Assembly (NCBI GenBank): GCA_023386495.1
Contig: JAEWJS010000132.1
Coordinates: 75,540-139,539 of the forward strand
Length of the DNA stretch: 64,000 nucleotides
Direction of reading: 5' to 3'
Source: Bacillota bacterium
GTDB taxonomy: Bacteria; Bacillota; Bacilli; Paenibacillales; Paenibacillaceae
The number at the start of each line of letters is the position of its first letter. Positions within the stretch are counted from its first letter, which is position 1. Shown in pieces: positions 35,518 to 43,283 of the stretch. Made by a program: the position numbers and the translations under genes. The notes beneath the pieces are model-generated. The model made no database searches, had not been told where the DNA came from, and saw only the letters and a list, made by a program, of their open reading frames with translations.

Positions 35518-36907
35518 CGCGCAGCTCCGCCAGCTTGAGCTCCTGATCGCCGCGGTAGAACATGTTATACGTGTCGAAGGGAATGATGCGCCCGTCCGGA
35601 TGGACGATGTGGACGCAGGACTTTTTCACGGAACGTACATCGAAGTTATAAGGGTCCAGGAACTGCATAATGATGACCCGGAACACATTGTCGTAGCTGA
35701 TCGTGTCCGGTACCGCGAACATGGGCAGGCAGCACAATAAATTCCGCAGCGAGAGGGCAGAGGATTCGGGCGAATGCGCGGTCGAGAACAGGTCGAAGAT
35801 CCGTGACTTCAACGTCTGATCCTGCTCGAACACGATCGTGTTGCGGCCGCCCTCCAGCAGCACCTGCGGGTCGATCATCCCCGTCAGCGGCACGACTTCG
35901 TCGCCCAGCTTGAGCGCATAGCCCATTGCCAGACAGTCGGGATGACACGGCACCGGAATAACATCCTCCGCGCGGAATACGCCCGATTGATCGATAATCT
36001 GTTGGCGCACCTCGCTCAGCGTGAGACGGTCCTTCGCGGGGTCATAATCCTCCAGGCGGCCAGCTGCCTGGATCGGCTGGAAGGTGACGCCGCGCACGGC
36101 CGGCTGCTTCAGTCCATATTGGATAATCTCCCCGACCTCATGATCATTGAGTCCCTTCTTCAGCGTGACGACGAGCGTCGTCGAGATGTTGAATTCGTTC
36201 AGATGCTCAATGGCTTTGCGCCTGATCTCCCGAAGATCGGCACCGCGCAGCTCCATCAGCGTCTCCCGCTCGAAGCTGTCGAACTGCAGGTATAGCTCGA
36301 ATCCCGGCGTGTACCCGGCCAGGCGCTTGGCGAATTCGCGGTCTTGCGCGATGCGAATGCCGTTCGTGTTGACCATGATATGCTTGATCGGCTTCTGCTT
36401 GGCGAGATCGAGAATCTCGAAGAACTGCGGGTGAATCGTCGGCTCGCCGCCGCTGATCTGCACGATATCGGGCTCGCCTTCATTGCGGACGATCGCGTCG
36501 AGCATCGCCTCGATCTGTTCCAGCGAGCGCCACGTCTCCCGCTCGGGCGAGGACTGCGCATAGCAGATCGGGCACTGCAGATTGCAGCGGTCCGTGACCT
36601 CGATCAGCGTCAGGCAGCTGTGTTGCTCATGATCCGGGCATAGCCCGCAATCGTAGGGACAGCCGTACTTGATCGGCGTGTTCCAGTGCAGCGGCATTTC
36701 CGCAGGCTTCAGGAATTCCCTGCACCTCTTATAATAGTCGACGTCGGTGGAGATCAGCACCTTCTCCCGGCCATGGTGGCCGCAGTACTTGAGCAGGAAT
36801 ACCTGCTCGTCCTCGATAATGACTTTCGCCTCCACTTTACGCAGGCATTGGGAGCAGATGCTGTTCGTCAATTCATAGAACAGGTAAGGCCGATTGCTAG
36901 CGGGCAT
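35468..36907 (-). CDS. Multi-cluster radical SAM protein, tetraether/membrane-spanning lipid synthase-like
   Basis: 479 residues; GGAGGAA precedes ATG 36907. The radical SAM motif is C108-x3-C112-x2-C115 in VTDRCNLQCPICYA. Before it lie C18/C21/C42 with CGHHG, a possible mononuclear iron site, and C83/C87/C90/C98 (CPYDCGLCPDHEQHSC), a likely auxiliary cluster; more cysteines occur near residues 395-400 and 440. This order resembles the MJ0619/Tes family, whose archaeal member joins lipid chains tail to tail. Bacterial homologues are linked to membrane-spanning lipids. It overlaps the Lgt-like gene by 11 bases. Radical SAM assignment is firm; lipid role is inferred from the cysteine pattern and neighbour. 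Confidence 0.85.
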   Translation of the reverse strand: MPASNRPYLFYELTNSICSQCLRKVEAKVIIEDEQVFLLKYCGHHGREKVLISTDVDYYKRCREFLKPAEMPLHWNTPIKYGCPYDCGLCPDHEQHSCLTLIEVTDRCNLQCPICYAQSSPERETWRSLEQIEAMLDAIVRNEGEPDIVQISGGEPTIHPQFFEILDLAKQKPIKHIMVNTNGIRIAQDREFAKRLAGYTPGFELYLQFDSFERETLMELRGADLREIRRKAIEHLNEFNISTTLVVTLKKGLNDHEVGEIIQYGLKQPAVRGVTFQPIQAAGRLEDYDPAKDRLTLSEVRQQIIDQSGVFRAEDVIPVPCHPDCLAMGYALKLGDEVVPLTGMIDPQVLLEGGRNTIVFEQDQTLKSRIFDLFSTAHSPESSALSLRNLLCCLPMFAVPDTISYDNVFRVIIMQFLDPYNFDVRSVKKSCVHIVHPDGRIIPFDTYNMFYRGDQELKLAELRDEFKLRTGGEPIGRTE

Positions 36908-37670
36908 CGCGGGATTCCTCCATCCGAGTGTTGTGGGGGGGTTGAAGCCATTTGCGCATGATGCTGATGTAGTAGATCAGGCCGGCCAGGCAGGCAAGCT
37001 GGATGTTATTCAGGCCGAGATAAGGGTGCGGCGTAGGCTTGATGAAGTCGATGCCCAGGCGGAAGGCGAGATAGCCTGTCATGAACAGCTGGAACACCGC
37101 GCCGTCTGGGAGCCGCATGCGATTTTTTACCCCGAGCAGGCATGATCCAAGCAGCAGCAAGAAGGCGATCTCATAGAGCTGCGTGGGGTGGCGGGAGACG
37201 CCGTCTCCAAAATCGATCCCCGTAACCCAGCCTGTAGGCGTGCCGTAGGTATGGTCGTCCAGACCCGTCATGAAGCAGCCGATCCGCCCGATCGCCATGC
37301 CGAGGATGATCGGCAGTGCCATGTCGTCGCCTGTGGATTGCGTCACGCCGATGCGCTTCTTCACCCACTCGACGCCGATGAGACCGCCTAGCAGCCCGCC
37401 GACGATCGTTTTGCCGCCCATGAGGTAGGTGTAGCTGTTCCAATTGTCTACGAGGAGCCGCGGGTCCTCCAGCCAATACAGTACCTTCGATCCCAAGGCC
37501 GCGCCCAGGATGGCGCCGACGATGATCCAGATGCTCTTGTCGGTCGGCAGCCTCTCCTTCCTGCGCGTATACAGATACACGCGGAAGCCGATGAAATAGG
37601 CGAGCGCTTCGAAGAGGACATGGGGATGCAGCTTGAACAGTCCGAGGTCGATCCAGATGGGGAATGTCAT
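36897..37670 (-). CDS. Divergent Lgt-like (prolipoprotein diacylglyceryl transferase family) membrane protein
   Basis: 257 residues, about seven transmembrane segments; GGGAGG precedes ATG 37670. The Lgt fold is clear: GGKTIVGGLLGGLIGVEWVKK and the GRIG motif (128-131), plus RHPTQLYEI. But where housekeeping Lgt has HGG, this has IVGG (Val90), and the conserved Asn after GRIG is Cys132. Those two positions are important in canonical Lgt, so this is probably a paralogue with another lipid-transfer role. First gene of the operon with the radical SAM protein, which it overlaps by 11 bases. The true lgt should lie elsewhere in the genome (inference). Confidence 0.85.
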   Translation of the reverse strand: MTFPIWIDLGLFKLHPHVLFEALAYFIGFRVYLYTRRKERLPTDKSIWIIVGAILGAALGSKVLYWLEDPRLLVDNWNSYTYLMGGKTIVGGLLGGLIGVEWVKKRIGVTQSTGDDMALPIILGMAIGRIGCFMTGLDDHTYGTPTGWVTGIDFGDGVSRHPTQLYEIAFLLLLGSCLLGVKNRMRLPDGAVFQLFMTGYLAFRLGIDFIKPTPHPYLGLNNIQLACLAGLIYYISIMRKWLQPPHNTRMEESRDAR

Positions 37671-37741
37671 AGCTAGCCTCCCTGTATGGTATTCTTAACC
37701 AGTATAGGGATGTATTCTTGATGGGAGGGGAGATTCCTGCA

Positions 37742-38260
37742 ATGCGTACACGATTGGCGGCAGTGGTGGCATTTGTATTGGTAATTGTTCTTGCAGGTTG
37801 CGTTAACGATCGGTCGATCCCTTTTACGGAGCAAGAGGTTGATGACTATATCGCTGATCAGAATTTCGACACACTTGCAGTCGAATTCATTAACGAGGAC
37901 TTTGTGGTCGTACTCTATCAACAAGGGAGTGTCACTGGCTTCCATATGCTCTACAAAGATCATGAGGGGAATATCCAAGATCCTTCTGTCCACGGGTACG
38001 ATTCGGGATCTGCACCGGTACAGCTGTCGGGATCAGCCACTAAGTACCCTTTCGTTACCGTTATCGTGAATGATGATTCGATGATGGAAAGGGCGGATCG
38101 GATTGAAGTGACGTTCGAGGATGGAAGGGTCGTTCGCAGGAAGTTCATGGGGAGGGGGGCAATCATCCCTTACGGAACGGAGATCGAAGGCAGCATGTCC
38201 TCTTCCTCTGTCGTGCTGTACGATGCGGAGAATAGGGAAGTATATGCTTATCCATCGTAG
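37742..38260 (+). CDS. Putative lipoprotein of unknown function
   Basis: 172 residues from ATG 37742 (GGGAGGGGAG at 37723-37732). A type II signal peptide with lipobox VLAGC predicts N-terminal diacylglyceryl-cysteine anchoring. The mature part is small, acidic and beta-rich, with no family I recognise. It is transcribed divergently from the Lgt-like gene, with 71 bases between the two start codons. Confidence 0.75.
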   Translation: MRTRLAAVVAFVLVIVLAGCVNDRSIPFTEQEVDDYIADQNFDTLAVEFINEDFVVVLYQQGSVTGFHMLYKDHEGNIQDPSVHGYDSGSAPVQLSGSATKYPFVTVIVNDDSMMERADRIEVTFEDGRVVRRKFMGRGAIIPYGTEIEGSMSSSSVVLYDAENREVYAYPS

Positions 38261-38284
38261 CAAGATAAGGAGGTGTGCTGGACG

Positions 38285-39112
38285 ATGAAGGATGAAGTCT
38301 ACAGCTACAACATCAAACGTTGGGAAGCGCTGGCGAAGGCGAATGCCTTGTTCACGCGCCCCAATCTGGAGCTGGATCGGGATTCGGCTCGCGCATATCT
38401 CGAGCTGGAACGGCTTGGCCTAGACGTGGATTTGGTTGGCGTGCGCGTGCTGTGCCTGGCGAGCGGCGGCGGGCAGCAGTCTGCGGCATTCGCGCTCTTG
38501 GGGGCGGACGTGACGGTGCTGGACATTTCCCCGTCGCAATTGGAGCGGGACAAGATCGCAGCCGAACACTATGGCGCGACGATTGCCTGCGTGCAGGGAG
38601 ATATGCGGGATTTATCTGTCTTCGCCGAGAATGCGTTCGATATCGTCTGGCATCCTTATTCGCTCAATTTCGTGCCGGATGCGCGGGTTGTTTTTCACGA
38701 AGTGGGCAGGGTATTGCGAGAGGGCGGGCTCTATCATCTGATGTGCGCGAACCCCTTCTTCGCCGGCGTGACGCATCGGGATTGGAACGGGGAGGGCTAT
38801 ACGGTCAAGGTGCCGTATGAGGATGAGGTCGTCACGTCGTATCCGGATCAGGAATGGGTGTATGACCCGGCCGAGGCCGATGGCCCGATTCAGGAGCCGA
38901 GAGAGTACAAGCAGACGATGAGTCGGATCATGAACGGACTGATTCAGAAGGGCTTTGTGTTAGGTTATTTCTCCGAGGTGTCCGGGTGGTATCCGGAAGC
39001 GCCGCCGGGAAGCTGGGGGCACTTCACGCGGATGGCGCCGCCTTGGATGGAGATGAATTGGATCTACAAACCCAAGATGCGGGTGAGCTTCTCGGGGTTG
39101 GAAACAAAATAA
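38285..39112 (+). CDS. Class I SAM-dependent methyltransferase
   Basis: 275 residues from ATG 38285 (AAGGAGGTG upstream). Methyltransferase fold: motif I VLCLASGGGQQSAAFALLGA (about 60-79), acidic loop VTVLDISPSQLE, motif IV FDIVWHPYSLNFV and motif V EVGRVLREGGLYHLM. Substrate unknown. Its last 49 bases overlap the end of the convergent sigma-factor gene. Confidence 0.88.
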   Translation: MKDEVYSYNIKRWEALAKANALFTRPNLELDRDSARAYLELERLGLDVDLVGVRVLCLASGGGQQSAAFALLGADVTVLDISPSQLERDKIAAEHYGATIACVQGDMRDLSVFAENAFDIVWHPYSLNFVPDARVVFHEVGRVLREGGLYHLMCANPFFAGVTHRDWNGEGYTVKVPYEDEVVTSYPDQEWVYDPAEADGPIQEPREYKQTMSRIMNGLIQKGFVLGYFSEVSGWYPEAPPGSWGHFTRMAPPWMEMNWIYKPKMRVSFSGLETK

Positions 39113-39975
39113 ACCGTGGTGACCGCAGAGCCGTCCAGGCTTGTCGCGAACGCCAATGCAATAGGGGGCTTCTCGCTGCGCTGCAGGAGAAGTCCCCTTT
39201 GTCCGCTGATCCATGCATGACGGACCTGCCCCGTGAGCGAGCCCTTGCTGGCGATGCCGGCGAAGAACGCGCCGATTCGGTCGCGGCCGAGAATCGGGTT
39301 GAGCGCGGCGCGCACGATGCCGCCGCCATCGCTTAGCAGTACGGCTTGGTCCGTCAGCAGGCCGATAAAGGCGTCGAATCGCCCGGTATGGAGCGACTGG
39401 GCGAACGTCTGCACGAAGCGGTAAATCGATTCGTCGAGTGCCGCTTCGTTATCGCTGCGCGGACGCTGGCCGATCTTGGCTGCGGCGCGGCTGAAGATTT
39501 TGCGGCAGGCCGCCTCGGACTTGTTCAGCATGGCCGCGATCTCGCGATACTCGTAGCCGAGCGATTCGCGCAGCACGAATACGGCACGCTCCGGTGGCGT
39601 GCAGCTCTGCAAGAGGACGAGCATGGCATAGCCCAGCTGCTCGCGACGCAGCAGCTGCGCCGCAGGCTCATCCTTCGAATCGAGCTCAATGATCGGCTCC
39701 GGCAGCCATTGCCCAGGATAGTGTTCGCGCTGCTTGGGCGCGGCCTTCAGCATGTTCAGCACGCGGTTCGTGAGCATGCGGACGAGATAAGCCTTCGGAT
39801 GCATGATTGCGGTCTCGCCGCCGAGCCTGCTCGCCGAGACGAATACGTCTTGCACCGCGTCTTCGGCTTCGCTCATCGAACCAAGCATCCGGTATGCAAG
39901 CGAAGTTAGCAGCGGTCGGTATTCGCGGTATAACGCTTCTAGCTGCTGCGTCGTGAAGCTCGGCGGCATGAACAT
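39064..39975 (-). CDS. ECF41-family sigma factor with fused SnoaL-like domain (SigJ type)
   Basis: 303 residues; AAGGAGG precedes ATG 39975. Sigma-2 region (about 10-80, MLGSMSEAEDAVQDVF) and sigma-4 (about 110-165, CTPPERAVFVLRESLGYEY) are followed by a SnoaL-like C-terminal domain. All three ECF41 marks are present: WLPEP in the linker (W90), DGGG in the C-terminal domain and NPEKL near the end. ECF41 proteins have no anti-sigma factor; the C-terminal domain controls activity. The upstream co-oriented AhpD-like gene is the usual ECF41 partner and carries a promoter matching the ECF41 consensus. Confidence 0.93.
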   Translation of the reverse strand: MFMPPSFTTQQLEALYREYRPLLTSLAYRMLGSMSEAEDAVQDVFVSASRLGGETAIMHPKAYLVRMLTNRVLNMLKAAPKQREHYPGQWLPEPIIELDSKDEPAAQLLRREQLGYAMLVLLQSCTPPERAVFVLRESLGYEYREIAAMLNKSEAACRKIFSRAAAKIGQRPRSDNEAALDESIYRFVQTFAQSLHTGRFDAFIGLLTDQAVLLSDGGGIVRAALNPILGRDRIGAFFAGIASKGSLTGQVRHAWISGQRGLLLQRSEKPPIALAFATSLDGSAVTTVYFVSNPEKLTRILGL

Positions 39976-39990
39976 CAGCCTTCAACCTCC

Positions 39991-40440
39991 TTAAGTCTCG
40001 TAACAGCCAGGGAACATGCCTGTTGAGATGGCCATGCGGTTCCAGCAGTTGATGGCGTTAATCGCCATGATCAGCGCGACGAATTCGCTCTCGCTGTAAT
40101 GTCTGCGCACCTCGTCGTAGACGGCCTGCGGAACGCCGGCTTCGGCGATTCGCGTAACGGCCTCGGTCAATGCGAGTGCGGCACGTTCCTTCGCCGTGAA
40201 TACGGGCGCTTCGCGCCACACGACGACCAGATTAAGCCGCTGCTCCGTCTCCCCTTGGCTGCGCATATCGCTGGCGTGCATGTCGACGCAGAATGCGCAG
40301 CCGTTGATCTGCGAGGCCCGCAGCTTGATCAGTTCATAGAGCGATGGGTCGAGTCCCATCTTGGACGCCGCATCCTCCAGCTTCAGCAGTGCCTGGAAGC
40401 CAGCGGGATTGGCCGTTCGGTGATTCATACGCAATTGCAT
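39991..40440 (-). CDS. Carboxymuconolactone decarboxylase/AhpD-like protein
   Basis: 149 residues from ATG 40440 (GGAGGG upstream); a much longer upstream frame is not supported. CxxCxxxH motif C48-x2-C51-x3-H55 (NGCAFCVDMH) is that of AhpD-type peroxidase/reductase proteins, with conserved ELIKLRASQ and MAINAINCWNR. The protein reduces peroxides or handles small carbonyl compounds through the cysteine pair. It is co-transcribed with the ECF41 sigma factor 15 bases downstream, the known arrangement for that sigma group. Confidence 0.9.
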   Translation of the reverse strand: MQLRMNHRTANPAGFQALLKLEDAASKMGLDPSLYELIKLRASQINGCAFCVDMHASDMRSQGETEQRLNLVVVWREAPVFTAKERAALALTEAVTRIAEAGVPQAVYDEVRRHYSESEFVALIMAINAINCWNRMAISTGMFPGCYET

Positions 40441-40478
40441 GAGTATCCCTCCATCGAATCGAATGTGCACGTCTCTAA

Positions 40479-40505
40479 GACAATCGAGACCTTCGATCTG
40501 TGACA
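40479..40505 (-). promoter_or_regulatory. ECF41-type autoregulated promoter
   Basis: On the minus strand TGTCACA (plus 40499-40505), exactly 16 bases, then TGTC (plus 40479-40482). The ECF41 consensus as I recall it is TGTCACA-N16-CGTC, so all but one base match at the right spacing, about 40 bases upstream of the AhpD-like start. Confidence 0.7.
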
Positions 40506-40566
40506 GGGGAATCTGCCGTCGCATAAGCTGGGGATTAACCCATACTTTGCGATAGGAGTGCTCATT

Positions 40567-41373
40567 ATGCCGATTGTACCGGGAACCCATGTCGTCTATA
40601 CCGTTCGACCGGGGGATTCCCTCTATTCGATTGCGAACCAATTCGGGACGAACGTGCCGGCGATTATCGAAGCGAATGCGTATCGTCCGCCGATCGCGGA
40701 GCCCGATCTGATCTACCCGGGACTGAAGTTGCTCGTGCGGCTGCCCGGGATGTCCCAGCAAAGCGCTGTGCTGCACCAGGTGACGGAGGGCGACACGCTA
40801 TACCGCCTCGCGACGCGGTATTCCGTCGGTCTAGACATGCTCGCTGCGCTGAACCAGCTTGAGAGGCCGGACATTCTCCGCGTTGCTCAGCTCATTCATG
40901 TGCCAGCGATGGTCTACGAGATCGAGCAAGGCGATACGTTAAGCGGTATCGCCCGGCGATTCGGCATCACGGTAACGGACTTGATTCAAGCCAATGAGGA
41001 GCGTCCGGGCTTCTCGCTGGATCTGCTCTATGCCGGCTTCCGCCTCGTCGTGCCGTTACCGTCATCCGCGAACATCGTGGTGTACCAGCCGCTGCCGGGG
41101 ACGCGGATCGCCGCAGGGCAGGAGATGACAGGCGTTGCCCGCGCCTTCGAAGCGACCGTGTTGTACCAGATTCGGGACGGAGCCGACCGTGCGGTGACCG
41201 AGGAAAAGCACTTCATGACGGAAGAAGGCGCGCCGGCATTCAGCCCGTTCCGCGTGCAGCTGCAATTCGATGGCGCGCCAAGCACTTCGTCAGGCACCCT
41301 GATGGTCTACACCCGAAGCGCGAAGGACGGGAGCATCCAGGATCTTGTATCCATTCCCGTCGCGTTCGGGTGA
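40567..41373 (+). CDS. LysM-repeat protein with C-terminal Gmad2-like domain
   Basis: 268 residues from ATG 40567 (ATAGGAG upstream). Three LysM modules (about 8-53, 64-108 and 115-160; VVYTVRPGDSLYSIANQFGT, VTEGDTLYRLATRYS, IEQGDTLSGIARRFGI) bind peptidoglycan or chitin-type glycans. The last 95 residues look like the Gmad2 immunoglobulin-like domain of Bacillota spore and envelope proteins (QPLPGTRIAAGQEMTGVARA). No signal peptide is obvious, as for several spore coat LysM proteins. Confidence 0.85.
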   Translation: MPIVPGTHVVYTVRPGDSLYSIANQFGTNVPAIIEANAYRPPIAEPDLIYPGLKLLVRLPGMSQQSAVLHQVTEGDTLYRLATRYSVGLDMLAALNQLERPDILRVAQLIHVPAMVYEIEQGDTLSGIARRFGITVTDLIQANEERPGFSLDLLYAGFRLVVPLPSSANIVVYQPLPGTRIAAGQEMTGVARAFEATVLYQIRDGADRAVTEEKHFMTEEGAPAFSPFRVQLQFDGAPSTSSGTLMVYTRSAKDGSIQDLVSIPVAFG

Positions 41374-41391
41374 GAAGGGGCATAGCGACGG

Positions 41392-41856
41392 CTAATTCGT
41401 TGCCGCCGCTTCGCTGACCTCGGAGAGCACTTTGCCGACAAAGGCAGGCGTTCCCCAGATGATGTACCGGCCCTTCCGCTCCTGATCGTCGAAGAAGTAT
41501 TGGAACTTCGCGGCGCCGCGGGCAGGGTCGGGCTGATTCATGAGCTGCATGACCGCTTGGGAAATCTTCATTGCCTCCGCGTTATCGACATAACAATCCA
41601 GCACCGTGCACACCTGCAGCTTCCCTTGCGCCGCGCCTTCATAGCCATCCATGAAGGCCTGCACATCCTCCATGGCATTCGTCTTGAATGCCTCCGCGTT
41701 GCTGCCCATGAACATCTCCGCATCCTCCTTCCGGATTCTCCATTCCCCGCCGACCTTTGCTGCCTTCAGTCGGTTCTCGCGAATATAGCGCCTGATCGTG
41801 CGGGGGTGCATATCGAGCATTTGAGCAAACTGATCGACAGTGAGCAAGTCGTTCAT
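41392..41856 (-). CDS. Excisionase-family HTH regulator with C-terminal sensor-like domain
   Basis: 154 residues from ATG 41856 (AGGAGGTG eight bases upstream). An N-terminal MerR/excisionase-type HTH_17 reads LLTVDQFAQMLDMHPRTIRRYI and LKAAKVGGEWRIRKED. Residues about 60-154 form a small alpha/beta domain with CTVLDCYVDNAE that I do not recognise. It may autoregulate through the GTTACAT repeats upstream. Excisionase-type HTHs occur in many chromosomal regulators, and no phage genes are nearby. Confidence 0.8.
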   Translation of the reverse strand: MNDLLTVDQFAQMLDMHPRTIRRYIRENRLKAAKVGGEWRIRKEDAEMFMGSNAEAFKTNAMEDVQAFMDGYEGAAQGKLQVCTVLDCYVDNAEAMKISQAVMQLMNQPDPARGAAKFQYFFDDQERKGRYIIWGTPAFVGKVLSEVSEAAATN

Positions 41857-41886
41857 CACCACAACACCTCCTGTAATGTCCGTATA

Positions 41887-41919
41887 GTTACATGTTATTA
41901 CCCTTGGTTACATTTGTAA
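41887..41919. promoter_or_regulatory. Direct GTTACAT repeats and TTACA-TT-TGTAA palindrome
   Basis: GTTACAT at 41887-41893 and 41907-41913, spaced exactly 20 bases (two helical turns); the second is part of the palindrome TTACATTTGTAA (41908-41919). It lies 31-63 bases upstream of the excisionase-type regulator start, so it may be that protein's operator. Confidence 0.4.
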
Positions 41920-42016
41920 AGGGGGCGTTTAACAGAAAAGTAGTAATATACGTGTGACAATCGTTATAGTAGGATTAGTATCATAACTGGATCATGCAAG
42001 CGAGAGTGAGGCGCAT

Positions 42017-43150
42017 ATGAAAGTCATAATAATCGATGATGCCAAGGCGATGCACCTCATCTTGAAGCGCATCCTTGCCAAGGCAGACGGCGTCGAAATT
42101 GCAGCGGCCTTCCGCGAGACGGAATCGGCATTCCTATATCTAGCATCGAATGAAGTGGATCTGGCATTGGTAGACATCAGCATGCCTAAGGAGACCGGCC
42201 TTGCATTCGCTAAGCGACTGCGTGAGGCTGGCCATAATGTACGGCTTGTGTTCATCACCTCCCATAGCGAGCATGCGCTGTCCGCGTTCGATGTCTTCGC
42301 TTACGACTATATCGTGAAGCCGGTGGACCAGGATCGGTTGCTTGGGACGATTGAGAGAGCGCGGTCCGAGCATCGGCCGCTCACAGCGATGGAAGAGCGG
42401 GCAGTGGGGACAGAAGGCATTGCGTTTAATGGTCTAGGCGAGATTGAGATTCGGGATGCCCAAGATCGGATCGTGAAGTGGAAGACGAGCAAGAGCACCG
42501 AGTTGTTCTGCTATCTGCTGCAGCAGCGGGGAAGACTTGTATCGAGGGCGCGGCTTGTGGAGGATATTTTCGGCGATATGCCGCACAAGAATGGCGAGGT
42601 CTATCTGAACACCTCGGTCTACCAGCTGCGCAAACTGTTGGACAACCATGGCCTGAAGGAACGCTTGCATTCGGACGGCAGTCATTATGCGCTGGATCTT
42701 GGGCGAGTCCAGGTCGATATTGTTCGGTTCGAGGAAGGCTGCCGGCAGCTTGCTGCGGTCGATGATACGAACATAGAGGAAGCACTCGAACTGGAACAAC
42801 TCTACCGCGGCGATCTATTCGGGGAGCGTGCATATAGCTGGGCATGGAGCGAGGTGGAACGGCTGTCTGAGATGTACGCCGCCCTAGTGGAACGGCTATG
42901 CGGTACGCTGTTAAACAAGGGCGAGACGCAGACGGCTGTTCGGCTGCTGAAGAAGCTCGTCGACCGCAATGAGCTGCGGGAATCAGCATGGATATTACTG
43001 TTTCGAGCACTGGCACAGCAGAACAACCGAGAAGCGCTAACAAGGCGCTATCAGTCTTACCAGGAGAGTCTGCACAGAGAGCTCGGCATTATGCCATCGA
43101 CTGAGATTGAGAACCTATATAACGGGCTGCTTGAGGAATTAGAAAGTTAA
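42017..43150 (+). CDS. Response regulator with winged-helix and BTAD domains (second copy)
   Basis: 377 residues. Same order as the regulator at 8245: receiver with D7/D8 and phospho-acceptor D53, lysine in YIVKPVD, winged helix (TELFCYLLQQRGRLVSRARL, NGEVYLNTSVYQLRKLL) and BTAD C-terminus (LYRGDLFGERAYSWAWSEVE). It stands alone with its own terminator; the probable partner kinase lies 4 kb downstream beyond two surface-protein genes. Confidence 0.87.
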   Translation: MKVIIIDDAKAMHLILKRILAKADGVEIAAAFRETESAFLYLASNEVDLALVDISMPKETGLAFAKRLREAGHNVRLVFITSHSEHALSAFDVFAYDYIVKPVDQDRLLGTIERARSEHRPLTAMEERAVGTEGIAFNGLGEIEIRDAQDRIVKWKTSKSTELFCYLLQQRGRLVSRARLVEDIFGDMPHKNGEVYLNTSVYQLRKLLDNHGLKERLHSDGSHYALDLGRVQVDIVRFEEGCRQLAAVDDTNIEEALELEQLYRGDLFGERAYSWAWSEVERLSEMYAALVERLCGTLLNKGETQTAVRLLKKLVDRNELRESAWILLFRALAQQNNREALTRRYQSYQESLHRELGIMPSTEIENLYNGLLEELES

Positions 43151-43171
43151 TAGGCGTCACCTGATTATTGA

Positions 43172-43200
43172 AGGGGATCCGATATTGGATCCTCTTATTT
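43172..43200 (+). terminator. Terminator after second BTAD response regulator
   Basis: AGGGGATCC (43172-43180) / GGATCCTCT (43187-43195), then TATTT. Confidence 0.65.
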
Positions 43201-43283
43201 GCGTTGTCGAGGTTTGTCATTCAGCCGTCATTGGGGGTGGGTATAATGGACTAGGAAACCATATAAGGAGTGAATATAACGTC

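Noticed and set aside
39991..40776. Longer 261-residue version of the AhpD-like protein
   Set aside because: The extra N-terminus would cross the ECF41 promoter and the start of the divergent LysM gene; ATG 40440 has a good GGAGGG site and gives the normal family length.
41392..41856. Phage excisionase
   Set aside because: The HTH type is shared with phage Xis, but there is no integrase, attachment-site duplication or phage gene nearby.
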